The notes under the pieces are model-generated. The model was not told the origin of the DNA and ran no database searches. It saw nothing but the letters and a program-made list of their open reading frames with translations. Below, piece by piece: positions 17,943 to 26,086 of a DNA stretch of 64,000 nt. Within the stretch, counting starts at the first letter, position 1; every line of letters begins with the position of its first letter. Source of the stretch: Geminicoccaceae bacterium (GTDB lineage Bacteria > Pseudomonadota > Alphaproteobacteria > Geminicoccales > Geminicoccaceae); contig JANQPX010000016.1 in NCBI GenBank assembly GCA_028285265.1, positions 1-64,000 of the forward strand, read 5' to 3'. A program made the position numbers and the translations under genes.

Positions 17943-17949
17943 GCGAACC

Positions 17950-18774
17950 TTGGCAAAAGTCGAAGTCAACAATGTCAGCAAAACGTTCGGTAATGGCCGG
18001 CGCGCGCTGATCGATGTGTCTGCCACCATCCACCAAGGTGAGATGGTCGCTCTGATTGGTGCCTCAGGCTCAGGCAAATCGACTCTCATCAGACATATCT
18101 CGGGATTGCTCGCCGCCGATCGCGGCGAGGCCGGTGGCACGATAAAGGTCGCCGGTGAGGTGGTCCAAAGTCAGGGTCGCTTGACCAATAGGGTCATCGC
18201 GATCCGGCAAAATCTTGGCGTGATTTTTCAGCAGTTCAACCTCGTACCCCGGCTCTCGGTGTTGACCAACGTGCTGACTGGCTGTCTCGGCCGCATTCCC
18301 CGATTGCGTGGCACGCTGATGCTCTTCAATCACGCCGAAAAACTGACGGCTATGCATGCCCTTGCCCGCGTGGGGATCGATGAGACAGCGCGTCAACGGG
18401 CGGGCACGCTCTCGGGCGGTCAACAACAACGCGCCGCCATCGCCCGCTGCTTGGTGCAGCAGGTGAACATCATCCTGGCGGACGAGCCGATTGCCTCGCT
18501 CGACCCAGCCTCAGCGAAACGTGTGATGGGCATTCTTGCCGAGATCAATCGCACCGAGAACGCCGCCGTGCTCGTCTCTTTGCACCAGGTCGAATACGCA
18601 CGACGCTACTGTCCCCGCACCATCGCTATGCGCGATGGCCAGATCGTCTTCGACGGCCCCAGCAAACAGCTGACCACGGCCTTTCTCCGAGAGATCTACG
18701 GAGAAGCCAGTGAAGAACTGGTTTTGCCAGATGCCGACGATTTCGAAGCCGTCCCGTTGGCAGCTTCGGGGTAA
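17950..18774 (+). CDS. phnC: Phosphonate-type ABC transporter ATPase
   Basis: The 274-residue ATPase has Walker [10 protein letters not shown], the phnC-typical Q-loop region [26 protein letters not shown], signature [14 protein letters not shown] and Walker [14 protein letters not shown]. The start is a TTG with AGGAGGA 7 bases upstream. It is followed by phnD after 31 bases. The system imports phosphonates, phosphite or similar anions. No C-P lyase or phosphonatase gene lies next to it, so the downstream use is not defined here. Confidence 0.9.
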   Translation: MAKVEVNNVSKTFGNGRRALIDVSATIHQGEMVALIGASGSGKSTLIRHISGLLAADRGEAGGTIKVAGEVVQSQGRLTNRVIAIRQNLGVIFQQFNLVPRLSVLTNVLTGCLGRIPRLRGTLMLFNHAEKLTAMHALARVGIDETARQRAGTLSGGQQQRAAIARCLVQQVNIILADEPIASLDPASAKRVMGILAEINRTENAAVLVSLHQVEYARRYCPRTIAMRDGQIVFDGPSKQLTTAFLREIYGEASEELVLPDADDFEAVPLAASG

Positions 18775-18805
18775 CCACCAAACCGCCACTGAAGGGAGAC
18801 TCTTT

Positions 18806-19813
18806 GTGAAAACCCTTGCTCATCTCGTTACTGCCACAGCGATCAGTGCCGTCCTCGCCACACCGGCAATAGCTGAGCGCGAAAATCCCGACACGCTGTT
18901 CTTCGGCATTCTGTCGACCGAGAGCTCCAGCGCCCAGCGTGAAAAGTGGGGGCCGTTCCTCGAGGACATGGAAGTGTCCATCGGTGTGCCCGTCGAGCCT
19001 TTTTTCGCTTCCGACTATGCTGGCGTGATTGAGGGCATGCGCTTCGATAAGGTTGACGTGGTCTGGTACGGCAACAAGTCCGCTATGGTGGCCGTCGATC
19101 GTGCAGGTGCTGAAATCTTCGCGCAGACCACGGAGAGCACCGGTGACCAAGGCTACTGGTCGGTCATGGTCACTCACAAGGACAGCGGGCTGACCTATGA
19201 CGATGTCATGACCTGCGATCAGACCCTAGACTTCGGCATCGGTGACCCGAACTCCACCTCGGGCTTTCTGGTTCCCTCAACCTTTATCTTCGCTCAGGAA
19301 GGCGTAAACCCAAACGACTGCTTCAAGACCGTTCGTAACGCCAATCACGAGACCAACCTAATCTCAGCCGCCACCAAGCAGGTGGATGCCGCGGTGGCGT
19401 CCTCCACCGGCATGTATTCTCGCTTAAAGAACGCCAACCCCGAGATGTTCGCCGAGCTCAAGGAAATTTGGCGTTCGCCGTTGATTGCTTCTGATCCCAT
19501 GGCTTGGCGTCCGGAACTGAATGAAGACCTGAAGGCGAAGCTTCTATACTTCTTCATGACCTACGGCCGCCTCGGCACCGATGAAGAGGTCAAGGCCGCG
19601 CGCGATAAGCTGGCATTGATCGACATGGGACCGTTCATCCCGTCCTCCAACGCTCAACTCTGGCCATTCTACGAGATGGATCAGATCCGTGAGCGTATGT
19701 CGATTGAAGGTGACGAGACGTTCTCCGAAGAGGAGAAGGCTGAGAAAGTCGAGGCGATCAACGCCAGGATCGAAGAGATCCAGGCAGCAGCCGAGGCCCG
19801 CCCACGTAAGTAA
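18806..19813 (+). CDS. phnD: Phosphonate-type ABC transporter binding protein
   Basis: The 335-residue periplasmic protein starts at a GTG with GGGAGA 6 bases upstream and has a signal peptide ending TPAIA. The mature part reads FFGILSTESSSAQREKWGPFLEDM and FASDYAGVIEGMRFDKVDVVWYGNKSA, the PhnD ligand-pocket pattern, and GDPNSTSGFLVPSTFIF near residue 145. The C-terminus is a charged helix. A strong hairpin lies between it and phnE. Confidence 0.92.
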   Translation: MKTLAHLVTATAISAVLATPAIAERENPDTLFFGILSTESSSAQREKWGPFLEDMEVSIGVPVEPFFASDYAGVIEGMRFDKVDVVWYGNKSAMVAVDRAGAEIFAQTTESTGDQGYWSVMVTHKDSGLTYDDVMTCDQTLDFGIGDPNSTSGFLVPSTFIFAQEGVNPNDCFKTVRNANHETNLISAATKQVDAAVASSTGMYSRLKNANPEMFAELKEIWRSPLIASDPMAWRPELNEDLKAKLLYFFMTYGRLGTDEEVKAARDKLALIDMGPFIPSSNAQLWPFYEMDQIRERMSIEGDETFSEEEKAEKVEAINARIEEIQAAAEARPRK

Positions 19814-19824
19814 GTCAGCGTCCA

Positions 19825-19850
19825 GGCCCCCTCCCAACCAGGAGGGGGCC
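19825..19850 (+). terminator. Intercistronic hairpin between phnD and phnE
   Basis: GGCCCCCTCC, loop CAACCA and GGAGGGGGCC form a perfect 10-bp stem. It is followed by ATTTGG, not a T tract, so it is better seen as a partial attenuator or an mRNA-stabilising structure that raises binding-protein levels over permease than as a full terminator. Confidence 0.6.
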
Positions 19851-19873
19851 ATTTGGCTCTGAGGCAGGCGCCC

Positions 19874-20770
19874 ATGTCCGATATCCCTCTGAAGAAACTT
19901 GCCGACATTGAGGTACCAGGCCGGACGGCCAAGGAGCGGATGTTCGATGTACTGCTCTGGGGAACCTTTCTGGTACTCCTGATCTGGAGCTTCGTGCCCT
20001 CGGACATGCACCGCTTGGGCGAGGTGCTGTTTGGCAGCGATAACATGGCGCTGCTCTTGAAGGATTTTCTCGAACCGAATTTCCGCTATTGGCGGAGTTA
20101 TCTCGATCTGATGCTGGAATCCGTGCAGATGGCCGTTTGGGGCTCCTTTCTTTCGGTCCTCCTTGCCTTTCCCTTTGGTCTGTTGTCGTCGACGAATTTG
20201 GCACCCGCTTGGATCGTCTTCCCGGTGCGGCGGCTGATGGACGCCTTTCGCGCGATCAACGAATTGGTCTTTGCTCTGATCTTCGTCGCTGCCGTCGGCC
20301 TCGGCCCTCTCGCAGGCGTGCTGGCGCTCACTATCCATACAACGGGCACCCTTGCGAAACTGTTCTCCGAGGCTGTCGAAGCCATCGATCCTCGTCCCGT
20401 TGAGGGCATTCGCGCCACGGGATCGAGCCAGCTACAGGAGATCGTCTATGGCGTCGTACCGCAGGTCCTACCACTCTGGATCTCGTTTTCGCTCTATCGC
20501 TTCGAAGCCAACATTCGTTCGGCGACGGTGCTCGGCATCGTCGGCGCCGGGGGAATCGGCATGTCGCTTTCGGAATCGCTACGCGGCTTCGATTATGGTT
20601 CGGGTGCGGCAATCCTGTTGATCATTCTGGTGACCGTGTCGATCTTCGACATCTTCGGCACGTTGCTCCGCCGCGTGGTGATCGACGGCGAGGATCATGC
20701 TCGCTTTGCCGGCTATCTGGCCTTCCTTATCGGCTTGATCATTCTCATCGAAGTGATCCTGGCGACGTGA
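19874..20770 (+). CDS. phnE: Phosphonate-type ABC transporter permease
   Basis: The 298-residue membrane protein has about six membrane segments and the PhnE signatures SVQMAVWGSFLSVLLAFPFGLLS, FRAINELVFALIFVAAVGLGP and the coupling loop VEGIRATGSSQLQEIVYGVVPQVLP, ending with VLGIVGAGGIGMSLSESLRGFDY. The ATG at 19874 follows GAGGCAGG; an earlier TTG at 19853 lies in the hairpin tail. A single permease gene suggests a homodimeric channel. Confidence 0.92.
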   Translation: MSDIPLKKLADIEVPGRTAKERMFDVLLWGTFLVLLIWSFVPSDMHRLGEVLFGSDNMALLLKDFLEPNFRYWRSYLDLMLESVQMAVWGSFLSVLLAFPFGLLSSTNLAPAWIVFPVRRLMDAFRAINELVFALIFVAAVGLGPLAGVLALTIHTTGTLAKLFSEAVEAIDPRPVEGIRATGSSQLQEIVYGVVPQVLPLWISFSLYRFEANIRSATVLGIVGAGGIGMSLSESLRGFDYGSGAAILLIILVTVSIFDIFGTLLRRVVIDGEDHARFAGYLAFLIGLIILIEVILAT

Positions 20771-20977
20771 TCCCTTTCGGTCACCAAAGCGAGATCAGCC
20801 AGCGTTCGTAGCGCTGTTCTTACGACGGAGAATATCGACCACCGAGGGGGTGATATGAGGGCATTCGCCCCAGCCACGAGACCGACTATGAACTCAATAC
20901 CACCGCAAGCCCAATCGCTCTTTTACGACGTCCTTTGAAGCGCAGGATGGGTAGACCTACGCCAACCCCATGGGATC

Positions 20978-21436
20978 TTATGTCGACCGTCCGAGACGCT
21001 CGAGACTTTGGCCCCAACCAAACTCGGCCAACATTTGATAATCGCTGGCGAGGCCGGTTTGAACGATGACGATTTCCGTTTTCGCTCCTATAGCTCGGAA
21101 GCTTACGTCAACCCTGGACTCTTTCGACGGCGGTCTGACGCTATCCGGCAAATCGGCGACGCAGTGATTGTCGATCCTGAATGAGAGCAAGACTGGCCGG
21201 TTCACCTCGATATAAGTTCCGGTCATCGGGCAGGATGAGCCAGACGGTGCGGTCATTTGAAATCTGAAACTGCCGCCGACCCGCGCGTCAAGCTGATCGA
21301 CGATGGTTTGAAACCCGTCAGGTCCCCACCACGATTCCACAAGGCGCGGTTCTATCCACGCATCGAACACATCCTCAAGCGACGCATCGACGACATGGCG
21401 GACTACGAGCCGCCCTTGCTCAAGGGTTATGTTCAC
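20978..21436 (-). CDS. AHSA1/SRPBCC family protein
   Basis: The 152-residue protein has the AHSA1 pattern VVRHVVDASLEDVFDAWIEPRLVESWWGPDG and GGSFRFQMTAPSG, with GTYIEVNRPVLLSFRI and an FGWGQSLERL C-terminal helix. SRPBCC folds bind hydrophobic ligands; bacterial AHSA1 proteins of this sort have no firm biochemical role. Its start overlaps the ArsR-type gene stop by 4 bases, a very common pairing in bacteria. Confidence 0.88.
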   Translation of the reverse strand: MNITLEQGRLVVRHVVDASLEDVFDAWIEPRLVESWWGPDGFQTIVDQLDARVGGSFRFQMTAPSGSSCPMTGTYIEVNRPVLLSFRIDNHCVADLPDSVRPPSKESRVDVSFRAIGAKTEIVIVQTGLASDYQMLAEFGWGQSLERLGRST

Positions 21437-21741
21437 CGCTTTTTCCGCGCGATCGTCTTATCAAGCCGCTTCAACGAGCCCTCCCAAAATCGACGATAGC
21501 CTTGTAGCCATTCGCTCAGTTCCTGCAGTGGCTCGGCGCTCAGCGAGCACATGCGGTGTTGACCGACGCGACGACGTTCAATCAACCGAGCCCTTTCCAA
21601 GACATCGAGATGTCGAGAGATAGCCGATTGTGTCAGGTCGAAGTTCTCAACGACTTTTCCGACGGACAGTTCGTGGTCAGCCAGGAGCCCGACGATGGCG
21701 CGCCGGGTTGGATCAGCTAAGGCAGCAAACGTAGTATCCAT
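21433..21741 (-). CDS. ArsR family transcriptional regulator
   Basis: The 102-residue winged-helix repressor begins MDTTFAALADPTRRAIVGLLAD and has the recognition helix LTQSAISRHLDVLERARLIERRRVG. Metal-binding cysteine pairs of arsenic or zinc sensors are absent, so it belongs to the AHSA1-associated branch that senses something other than metal. The operator candidate ATATG-TT-CATAT lies 20 bases upstream of its start. Confidence 0.92.
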   Translation of the reverse strand: MDTTFAALADPTRRAIVGLLADHELSVGKVVENFDLTQSAISRHLDVLERARLIERRRVGQHRMCSLSAEPLQELSEWLQGYRRFWEGSLKRLDKTIARKKR

Positions 21742-21760
21742 GATTCATCACCTATTGATC

Positions 21761-21772
21761 ATATGTTCATAT
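21761..21772. promoter_or_regulatory. Candidate ArsR-type operator
   Basis: ATATG-TT-CATAT is a perfect 5-bp inverted repeat in an AT-rich tract (21755-21785) just upstream of the arsR-type start at 21741. Autoregulation is inferred. Confidence 0.4.
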
Positions 21773-21822
21773 TATTATACAACGATCATGAGATTTTCAA
21801 GCGATCCGAAAACCGAATTGAG

Positions 21823-21972
21823 ATGAGGGCCACTTCCGTGAGCTATATCAACGGCTTCCCGATCCCCGTGCCTCAGGTCAGACAGGACGATGACTTGAGA
21901 ATGATCGGTGTTGCGCTTCCGGAAGGCGTCTTCCTCGAACCTGGAGCGATGAGAGCGATTAATGAGACCTGA
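21823..21972 (+). pseudogene. Possible DUF1428 N-terminal remnant
   Basis: The short frame reads MRATSVSYINGFPIPVPQ, which matches the usual start of DUF1428 proteins (SYxDGFxIPVP), genes often grouped with ArsR/AHSA1/VOC genes. The frame ends after 50 codons and the rest does not match the family. It may equally be a spurious small frame in the 355-base gap between arsR and the VOC gene. Confidence 0.35.
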
Positions 21973-22096
21973 ATGATTCTGGGTTCGCAACGTTCGCATA
22001 GAGCGACGCCTTGAACGGCAAGCGCATGATCTCGAGCGGATCCAAGACGATCCTTCACCGCAAAGTTTGACGACAAACCGACAAAGGAAATTCCGG

Positions 22097-22882
22097 ATGA
22101 CCAATGAACATGGCGATTTCATTTGGTACGAATTGATGACGACCGATGCTGATGCTGCGCAGGCTTTCTATGGTGGCCTCGTTGGCTGGCATTTCAACGA
22201 TGCCGGTCAACCGGGCATGGACTACCGCCTGTTCGCCAAAAAGGAGGCTGTCGTCGGCGGTCTTATGTCGCTAACGGCGGAAATGCAGGCCAATGGCGCC
22301 CGTCCGCTTTGGGCTGGCTACGTCGGTGTGGACGATGTTGATGCCAGCGCCGAGGCGATCGCCAAAGCGGGCGGCGCGATCCTGATGCCGCCTCGCGATA
22401 TCCCCGATGTCGGCCGTTTCGCGTTTGTCCAAGACCCGCAAGGGGCCCCCTTCTACATCATGCGCGGCACCTCCGATCAAGCGAGCGAGAGCTTTGCCAC
22501 CCATACACCACGCGAAGGTCACTGTGCTTGGAATGAGCTGGCGACCAGCGATCCGACGGCTGCCAAGACGTTTTATGGCGAGATCTTCGGCTGGGTGAAA
22601 ACCGACAGTATGGATATGGGACCGATGGGCACCTATGAGATGATGAAGAATGGTGCCGATCGCGACTTCATGTTCGGTGGCTTGATGAAAAAGCCCGATG
22701 ATATGCCCGTGTCGCTTTGGAGCTATTACTTCCGCGTGCCGAGCATTGATGAAGCTGCGGCTTATGTGAACGCGCATGGCGGTCAGGTCGTGATGGGACC
22801 GATGGAGATCCCAGGAGGCGAATTCTCGCTAAACGGCGTTGACCCGCAAGGCGCGTTTTTCGGGCTGGTCGGCAAAAAATGA
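22097..22882 (+). CDS. Two-domain VOC/glyoxalase family protein
   Basis: The 261-residue protein has two tandem VOC modules: residues about 5-120 (FIWYELMTTDADAAQAFYGGLVGWHF, VQDPQGAPFYIM) and about 135-260 (CAWNELATSDPTAAKTFYGEIFGWVK, VDPQGAFFGLV). It resembles the CFP30B/27-kDa antigen group. The family's metal-dependent reactions vary and no substrate can be assigned. The ATG at 22097 follows AAAGGAAA. It is followed after 7 bases by the hairpin that covers the next start. Confidence 0.85.
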   Translation: MTNEHGDFIWYELMTTDADAAQAFYGGLVGWHFNDAGQPGMDYRLFAKKEAVVGGLMSLTAEMQANGARPLWAGYVGVDDVDASAEAIAKAGGAILMPPRDIPDVGRFAFVQDPQGAPFYIMRGTSDQASESFATHTPREGHCAWNELATSDPTAAKTFYGEIFGWVKTDSMDMGPMGTYEMMKNGADRDFMFGGLMKKPDDMPVSLWSYYFRVPSIDEAAAYVNAHGGQVVMGPMEIPGGEFSLNGVDPQGAFFGLVGKK

Positions 22883-22889
22883 CACATGG

Positions 22890-22926
22890 CGGTGCACCTC
22901 TCAGCGTGTTCGCGGGAGGTGCACCG
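22890..22926 (+). promoter_or_regulatory. Perfect hairpin sequestering the alkD-type ribosome site and start
   Basis: CGGTGCACCTC (22890-22900) and GAGGTGCACCG (22916-22926) are perfect 11-bp arms around a 15-base loop. The 3' arm contains most of the GGGAGG ribosome site (22914-22919) and the first base of the GTG start (22926). Translation of the downstream gene would need the stem opened, for example by ribosomes finishing the VOC gene at 22882. Each arm also contains the palindrome GGTGCACC, so a protein site is the alternative. Confidence 0.6.
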
Positions 22927-23600
22927 TGACAGCTTCTGAGATTCTCGACGATCTCAAGGCGTTGGCCACCGAGGAAACACGCGCTGGCGTGACACGCTTC
23001 GGCATACCGAATGCCAACGCACTCGGCGTCACCATGCGCGACATGAAAGGTTACGCCAAAAGGCACGGTCGGGATCATGTTCTTGCCGCAGCGTTATGGA
23101 AAACCGGTGTTTACGAAGCACGAACGGTCGCCGCCTTGATCGCCGATCCGGGTGCGATGAGCAGCCAAGAAATGGATAAGTGGGCGAAAGACTTCGACAG
23201 CTGGGCGATCTGCGACACGGTCTGCATGCACCTTTTCGATAGGACACCACACGCTTGGGATAAGGTCCGAGCCTGGACGCCTTATGATCAGGAATTCGTA
23301 CGCCGCGCCGGCTATGCGCTCATCTGGGCCTTGTCCGTCCATGACAAGAAAGCCTCCGACGATTCGTTTGTCATGGCTCTCGAGATCATCAAAAAAACGC
23401 CTGCCGACGACCGCCCGCTTGTAAAAAAAGCCGTTGATATGGCGCTACGCGCCGTTGGCAAAAGAAATCGGATGCTCAACGAGAACGCCGTAGCGACAGC
23501 GAACGTCATGGCGGGATCCGACGCGCGGTCGATATCCTGGATCGGTCGGCATGCGCTGAAAGAACTAAAGAGCCACAAGGTGCAGTCGCGGCTCACATAA
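22926..23600 (+). CDS. AlkD-type DNA alkylation repair protein
   Basis: The 224-residue helical protein has the HEAT-like repeat pattern of the AlkD family (PF08713): FGIPNANALGVTMRDMKGYAKRHG, LAAALWKTGVYEARTVAALI, MDKWAKDFDSWAICDTVCMHLF, and WIGRHALKELKSHKVQSRL near the end. AlkD proteins excise or bind bulky N3/N7-alkylated bases without base flipping. The GTG start is fixed by GGGAGG 6 bases upstream; the longer frame runs into the VOC gene. The start lies in the hairpin described separately. Confidence 0.88.
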   Translation: MTASEILDDLKALATEETRAGVTRFGIPNANALGVTMRDMKGYAKRHGRDHVLAAALWKTGVYEARTVAALIADPGAMSSQEMDKWAKDFDSWAICDTVCMHLFDRTPHAWDKVRAWTPYDQEFVRRAGYALIWALSVHDKKASDDSFVMALEIIKKTPADDRPLVKKAVDMALRAVGKRNRMLNENAVATANVMAGSDARSISWIGRHALKELKSHKVQSRLT

Positions 23601-23740
23601 TCTGTCACTCCTCGTCGAACGCTCGATGCGGCAGCGTCGCGTATGATGTCACCACCAAATCTGGCGACAACCGCAAAACGGTGGATGACGTGCGATGTTA
23701 GGAGGTGCCTTCTGGACAGAGAGAATGAGCGTGTGATCGC

Positions 23741-23812
23741 CTGGCCGCAGTTCGGCCAGGATCAAGGATGAGCTTCGCTTGGAGACCAAGGCAGCAGGCG
23801 CGCCTTGGTCTA
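23741..23812. repeat. Two perfect hairpins between convergent genes
   Basis: CCTGGCCG-CAGTT-CGGCCAGG (23741-23761) and AGACCAAGGC-N9-GCCTTGGTCT (23784-23812) are perfect 8-bp and 10-bp inverted repeats. They lie in the 254-base gap between the rightward alkD-type gene and the leftward hydrolase gene. Neither is followed by a clear T tract, so they may act as weak bidirectional terminators or mRNA 3'-end stabilisers. Confidence 0.5.
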
Positions 23813-23854
23813 GTCTGCAGGGCTGATCGCGGGGGAGCGATCGCGCCGTAACGA

Positions 23855-24658
23855 TCAGATTCCCCCCACAAAACGGGTGATCGCCTGCCACATCATTGTG
23901 GGATTGGAGTACATCGGAAAATGGCCGCATTGAGGAATTTCAGCGAGACGAACGCCTTTCTTTTCGATGTCGCCCAGATAGCTCAGCGTCCTGTTCTGTT
24001 CACCATACATGTACATCTTCGGGCACGGCAGCCCGAGGAATTTCTCCATCAAGCCGCCATGATCGGAGAGACTAACCATTGAGGTAAAGATGCCGCGCAC
24101 GGCATCTGCGCGCACTTTATGGCGCAGGCTGGCGGCAAAGAGGGCTGAGGCAAAGGCGGGATAGTGCAACGTTCGCTCGATGAATGCCTCGAAGAACCTG
24201 TCCGGATCAGGATCCGCGTGCTCGACGATCTGGCGGCTCAAGAAACAGTCTTCCGGTGCAATGTTTCCTTCGATGTCTGTGAAGCTCAGCACGCGCTTGG
24301 GATGGGCATGCGCAAGCATCAAGGCTGTTAGCCCACCCATCGAATGGCCGATGAGGTGGAACTGTTCGATTCCCGCCCGCGCCAGCATCGCTTCAGCCGT
24401 GCGCACGAGAAATGGAATATCGATTTTGGAAAGATCCGTACAGAAAGTCTCACCGCAGCCGGGTGCGTCATAGGCGAGGAAGGCATAATCGTCGAGGGTG
24501 GGATGATGGACGATGTCGGCGTAATCTTCTTTGGTCGATCCGAAGCCATGCAAAAAGACCATCGGCGTTCGTGTTCCAGCGCGTCCGATCGCCGCCACCT
24601 GGAGCGGAACACCATTGATGTCCACGTTATGCACCGACCTCTCGAACGCCGTCGTCAT
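23855..24658 (-). CDS. Alpha/beta hydrolase
   Basis: The 267-residue protein has the oxyanion loop HGFGSTKEDY, the nucleophile elbow GHSMGG with a serine, and the C-terminal CGHFPMYSNP histidine. GCGETF and the lid part with ERTLHYPAFASALF are typical of small carboxylesterase or C-C hydrolases. I chose ATG 24658, 4 bases after the RraA-like stop; the longer frame overlaps that gene. It is the last gene of the LysR-headed hydantoinase operon and may cleave an ester, lactone or ring-opened product. Confidence 0.85.
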   Translation of the reverse strand: MTTAFERSVHNVDINGVPLQVAAIGRAGTRTPMVFLHGFGSTKEDYADIVHHPTLDDYAFLAYDAPGCGETFCTDLSKIDIPFLVRTAEAMLARAGIEQFHLIGHSMGGLTALMLAHAHPKRVLSFTDIEGNIAPEDCFLSRQIVEHADPDPDRFFEAFIERTLHYPAFASALFAASLRHKVRADAVRGIFTSMVSLSDHGGLMEKFLGLPCPKMYMYGEQNRTLSYLGDIEKKGVRLAEIPQCGHFPMYSNPTMMWQAITRFVGGI

Positions 24659-24662
24659 CGCA

Positions 24663-25322
24663 CTAAACCTTCGTGATCTCGGGCACGCCATAGATGTCCG
24701 CCAATGTACCGCCGGAATCCAGAGCGGCAAGCGCCTGTTCTTCCTTGGCTTTCAGGGCATGATAGGCGCTCAATGTCGTCTCAACGCGCGCCAACGGAAC
24801 GACGGTGACACCATCCGCATCGGCGACAATGAGGTCTCCTGGATGAACCGCAACCCCGCCACAACTGATCGGCACATCGATCGCCCCACCAAAGCCCTTA
24901 TGCGGCCCGGCAGGAACGGCACCACGCGCAAAGCAAGGGAAAGCGGACTTAATGATCTCGGCTTGATCTCGGACGGCACCGTCAACGATCAACCCGGCAA
25001 TGCCCTTCCGCCTGGCCGCCTCGGTCATCAATCCGCCCCAAACCGCGGTTCCTAGGAAGCCGCCGGCATCAGCCACCAGAATCTCGCCAGGCTCGATCAG
25101 GGTGATCGCGGCATGCAGGGCACTATTGTCGCCCACCATGCAGCGCACCGTGCGCGCTTGACCGACCAACTGCATCGCAGGATCCAGTGGTTTGATGCCA
25201 CCATCCATCGCCATCCCACGCTCGAGGCAATCAGAAACCGCGGCGGCCTCGGTATCCTTCCAAGCGTCGCGTTCGGTATCGCTTAGCTGCCGGAAGGAAG
25301 CCTCATAAAGCTGAACGGCCAT
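24663..25322 (-). CDS. RraA/HMG-aldolase family protein (copy 1)
   Basis: The 219-residue protein matches the RraA-like fold: SDCLERGMAMDGGIKPLDP, ARTVRCMVGDNSALHAAI, LVADAGGFLGTAVWGGLMTEAARRKG, and IVDGAVRDQAEI with the RD pair used for metal and pyruvate binding in 4-hydroxy-4-methyl-2-oxoglutarate/CHA aldolases. In catabolic operons members cleave or decarboxylate 2-oxo acids rather than inhibit RNase E. It lies 3 bases after the cupin gene. A second, diverged copy is at 48035-48715. Confidence 0.85.
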   Translation of the reverse strand: MAVQLYEASFRQLSDTERDAWKDTEAAAVSDCLERGMAMDGGIKPLDPAMQLVGQARTVRCMVGDNSALHAAITLIEPGEILVADAGGFLGTAVWGGLMTEAARRKGIAGLIVDGAVRDQAEIIKSAFPCFARGAVPAGPHKGFGGAIDVPISCGGVAVHPGDLIVADADGVTVVPLARVETTLSAYHALKAKEEQALAALDSGGTLADIYGVPEITKV

Positions 25323-25325
25323 CGC

Positions 25326-25697
25326 TCAGCTGTCCCCAAAGCCGGAGCCCGGCTTCTTATACTCATCACGTGGTGGCGCGAAGATATCGAGGACGCGGCA
25401 GCCTTCGGGGCCGGCGCGCAACGTGTGCGGGACGTTGCCGGGCGTGCGCCAAAAATCACCTTTCTTGACTGCAATTTCTTGATCGCCTTGGACCCGGATC
25501 GCCGATCCTTCGAGCATCACACCCCATTGCTCCTCGGGATGCTGGTGCATTTTGCCTTCAGCATGCGGCGCTGCTTCCACAATGGAAATCATGGCCTGAT
25601 CGCCGGGAAAGATTCGGGTACTGAGCCCGTCAGCCAACTGGCGGACGATTCCATCAGCATCATCGTCGAGATGATGGAATTCCGGATGATCGGTCAT
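25326..25697 (-). CDS. Cupin domain protein
   Basis: The 123-residue single-domain cupin has GKMHQHPEEQWGVMLEGSA (motif 1 with two histidines and glutamate) and GDFWRTPGNVPHTLRAG (motif 2 with histidine). These residues normally bind one metal ion. Small cupins in catabolic operons can be isomerases, dioxygenases or lyases, so the reaction is open. It is tightly packed between the EthD-like and RraA-like genes. Confidence 0.85.
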   Translation of the reverse strand: MTDHPEFHHLDDDADGIVRQLADGLSTRIFPGDQAMISIVEAAPHAEGKMHQHPEEQWGVMLEGSAIRVQGDQEIAVKKGDFWRTPGNVPHTLRAGPEGCRVLDIFAPPRDEYKKPGSGFGDS

Positions 25698-25701
25698 GGG
25701 A

Positions 25702-26070
25702 TCAGGTCTCCTCTATTGCAGCGAACGTTTTTTCATAAACGGCGTGATGGCGGTTTCGCGTATGGGGCCGAACCTCCGACGCCCAGCGCCCAGCCTCAAC
25801 CGCGTGGGCCCATTCCCGACTCTTGAGGACGTCGGGACTGTCGAGCTCATAGATCGCCGTATAGACCGGCGATGCAGTCGGCAAGGGTTGCGTGCCGTCC
25901 GCTATCGCAATCTCGGCGGGAACGCCCTTGTAACGCGTGACGCTGCGAACACCAGGAACCGTCAATAGATACGGCACATGTTCGCCATCGTAGACCTCGT
26001 TGAAGAGATCTTCGTAAGCTGGATCGACGTCCATGGCAGCGATCAAGATAAAACGGGTCTCGGCGGACAT
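25702..26070 (-). CDS. EthD/DUF4286-like small alpha-beta protein
   Basis: The 122-residue protein starts MSAETRFILIAAMDVDPAYEDLFNEVYDGEHVPYLL and continues TVPGVRSVTRYKG and VYTAIYELDSPDVLKSREW, the ferredoxin-like dimeric alpha-beta barrel pattern. Related proteins assist in degradation pathways without a known common reaction. The ATG at 26070 has AGGAGA 8 bases upstream; the longer frame starts inside the previous gene. It lies between hyuB and the cupin gene. Confidence 0.7.
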   Translation of the reverse strand: MSAETRFILIAAMDVDPAYEDLFNEVYDGEHVPYLLTVPGVRSVTRYKGVPAEIAIADGTQPLPTASPVYTAIYELDSPDVLKSREWAHAVEAGRWASEVRPHTRNRHHAVYEKTFAAIEET

Positions 26071-26086
26071 GTGGGCGGTCTCCTGG

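Noticed and set aside
17772..17949. A riboswitch in the phnC leader
   Set aside because: Only one short hairpin at the ribosome site is visible; no known riboswitch core or conserved paired elements could be recognised in the 178 bases.
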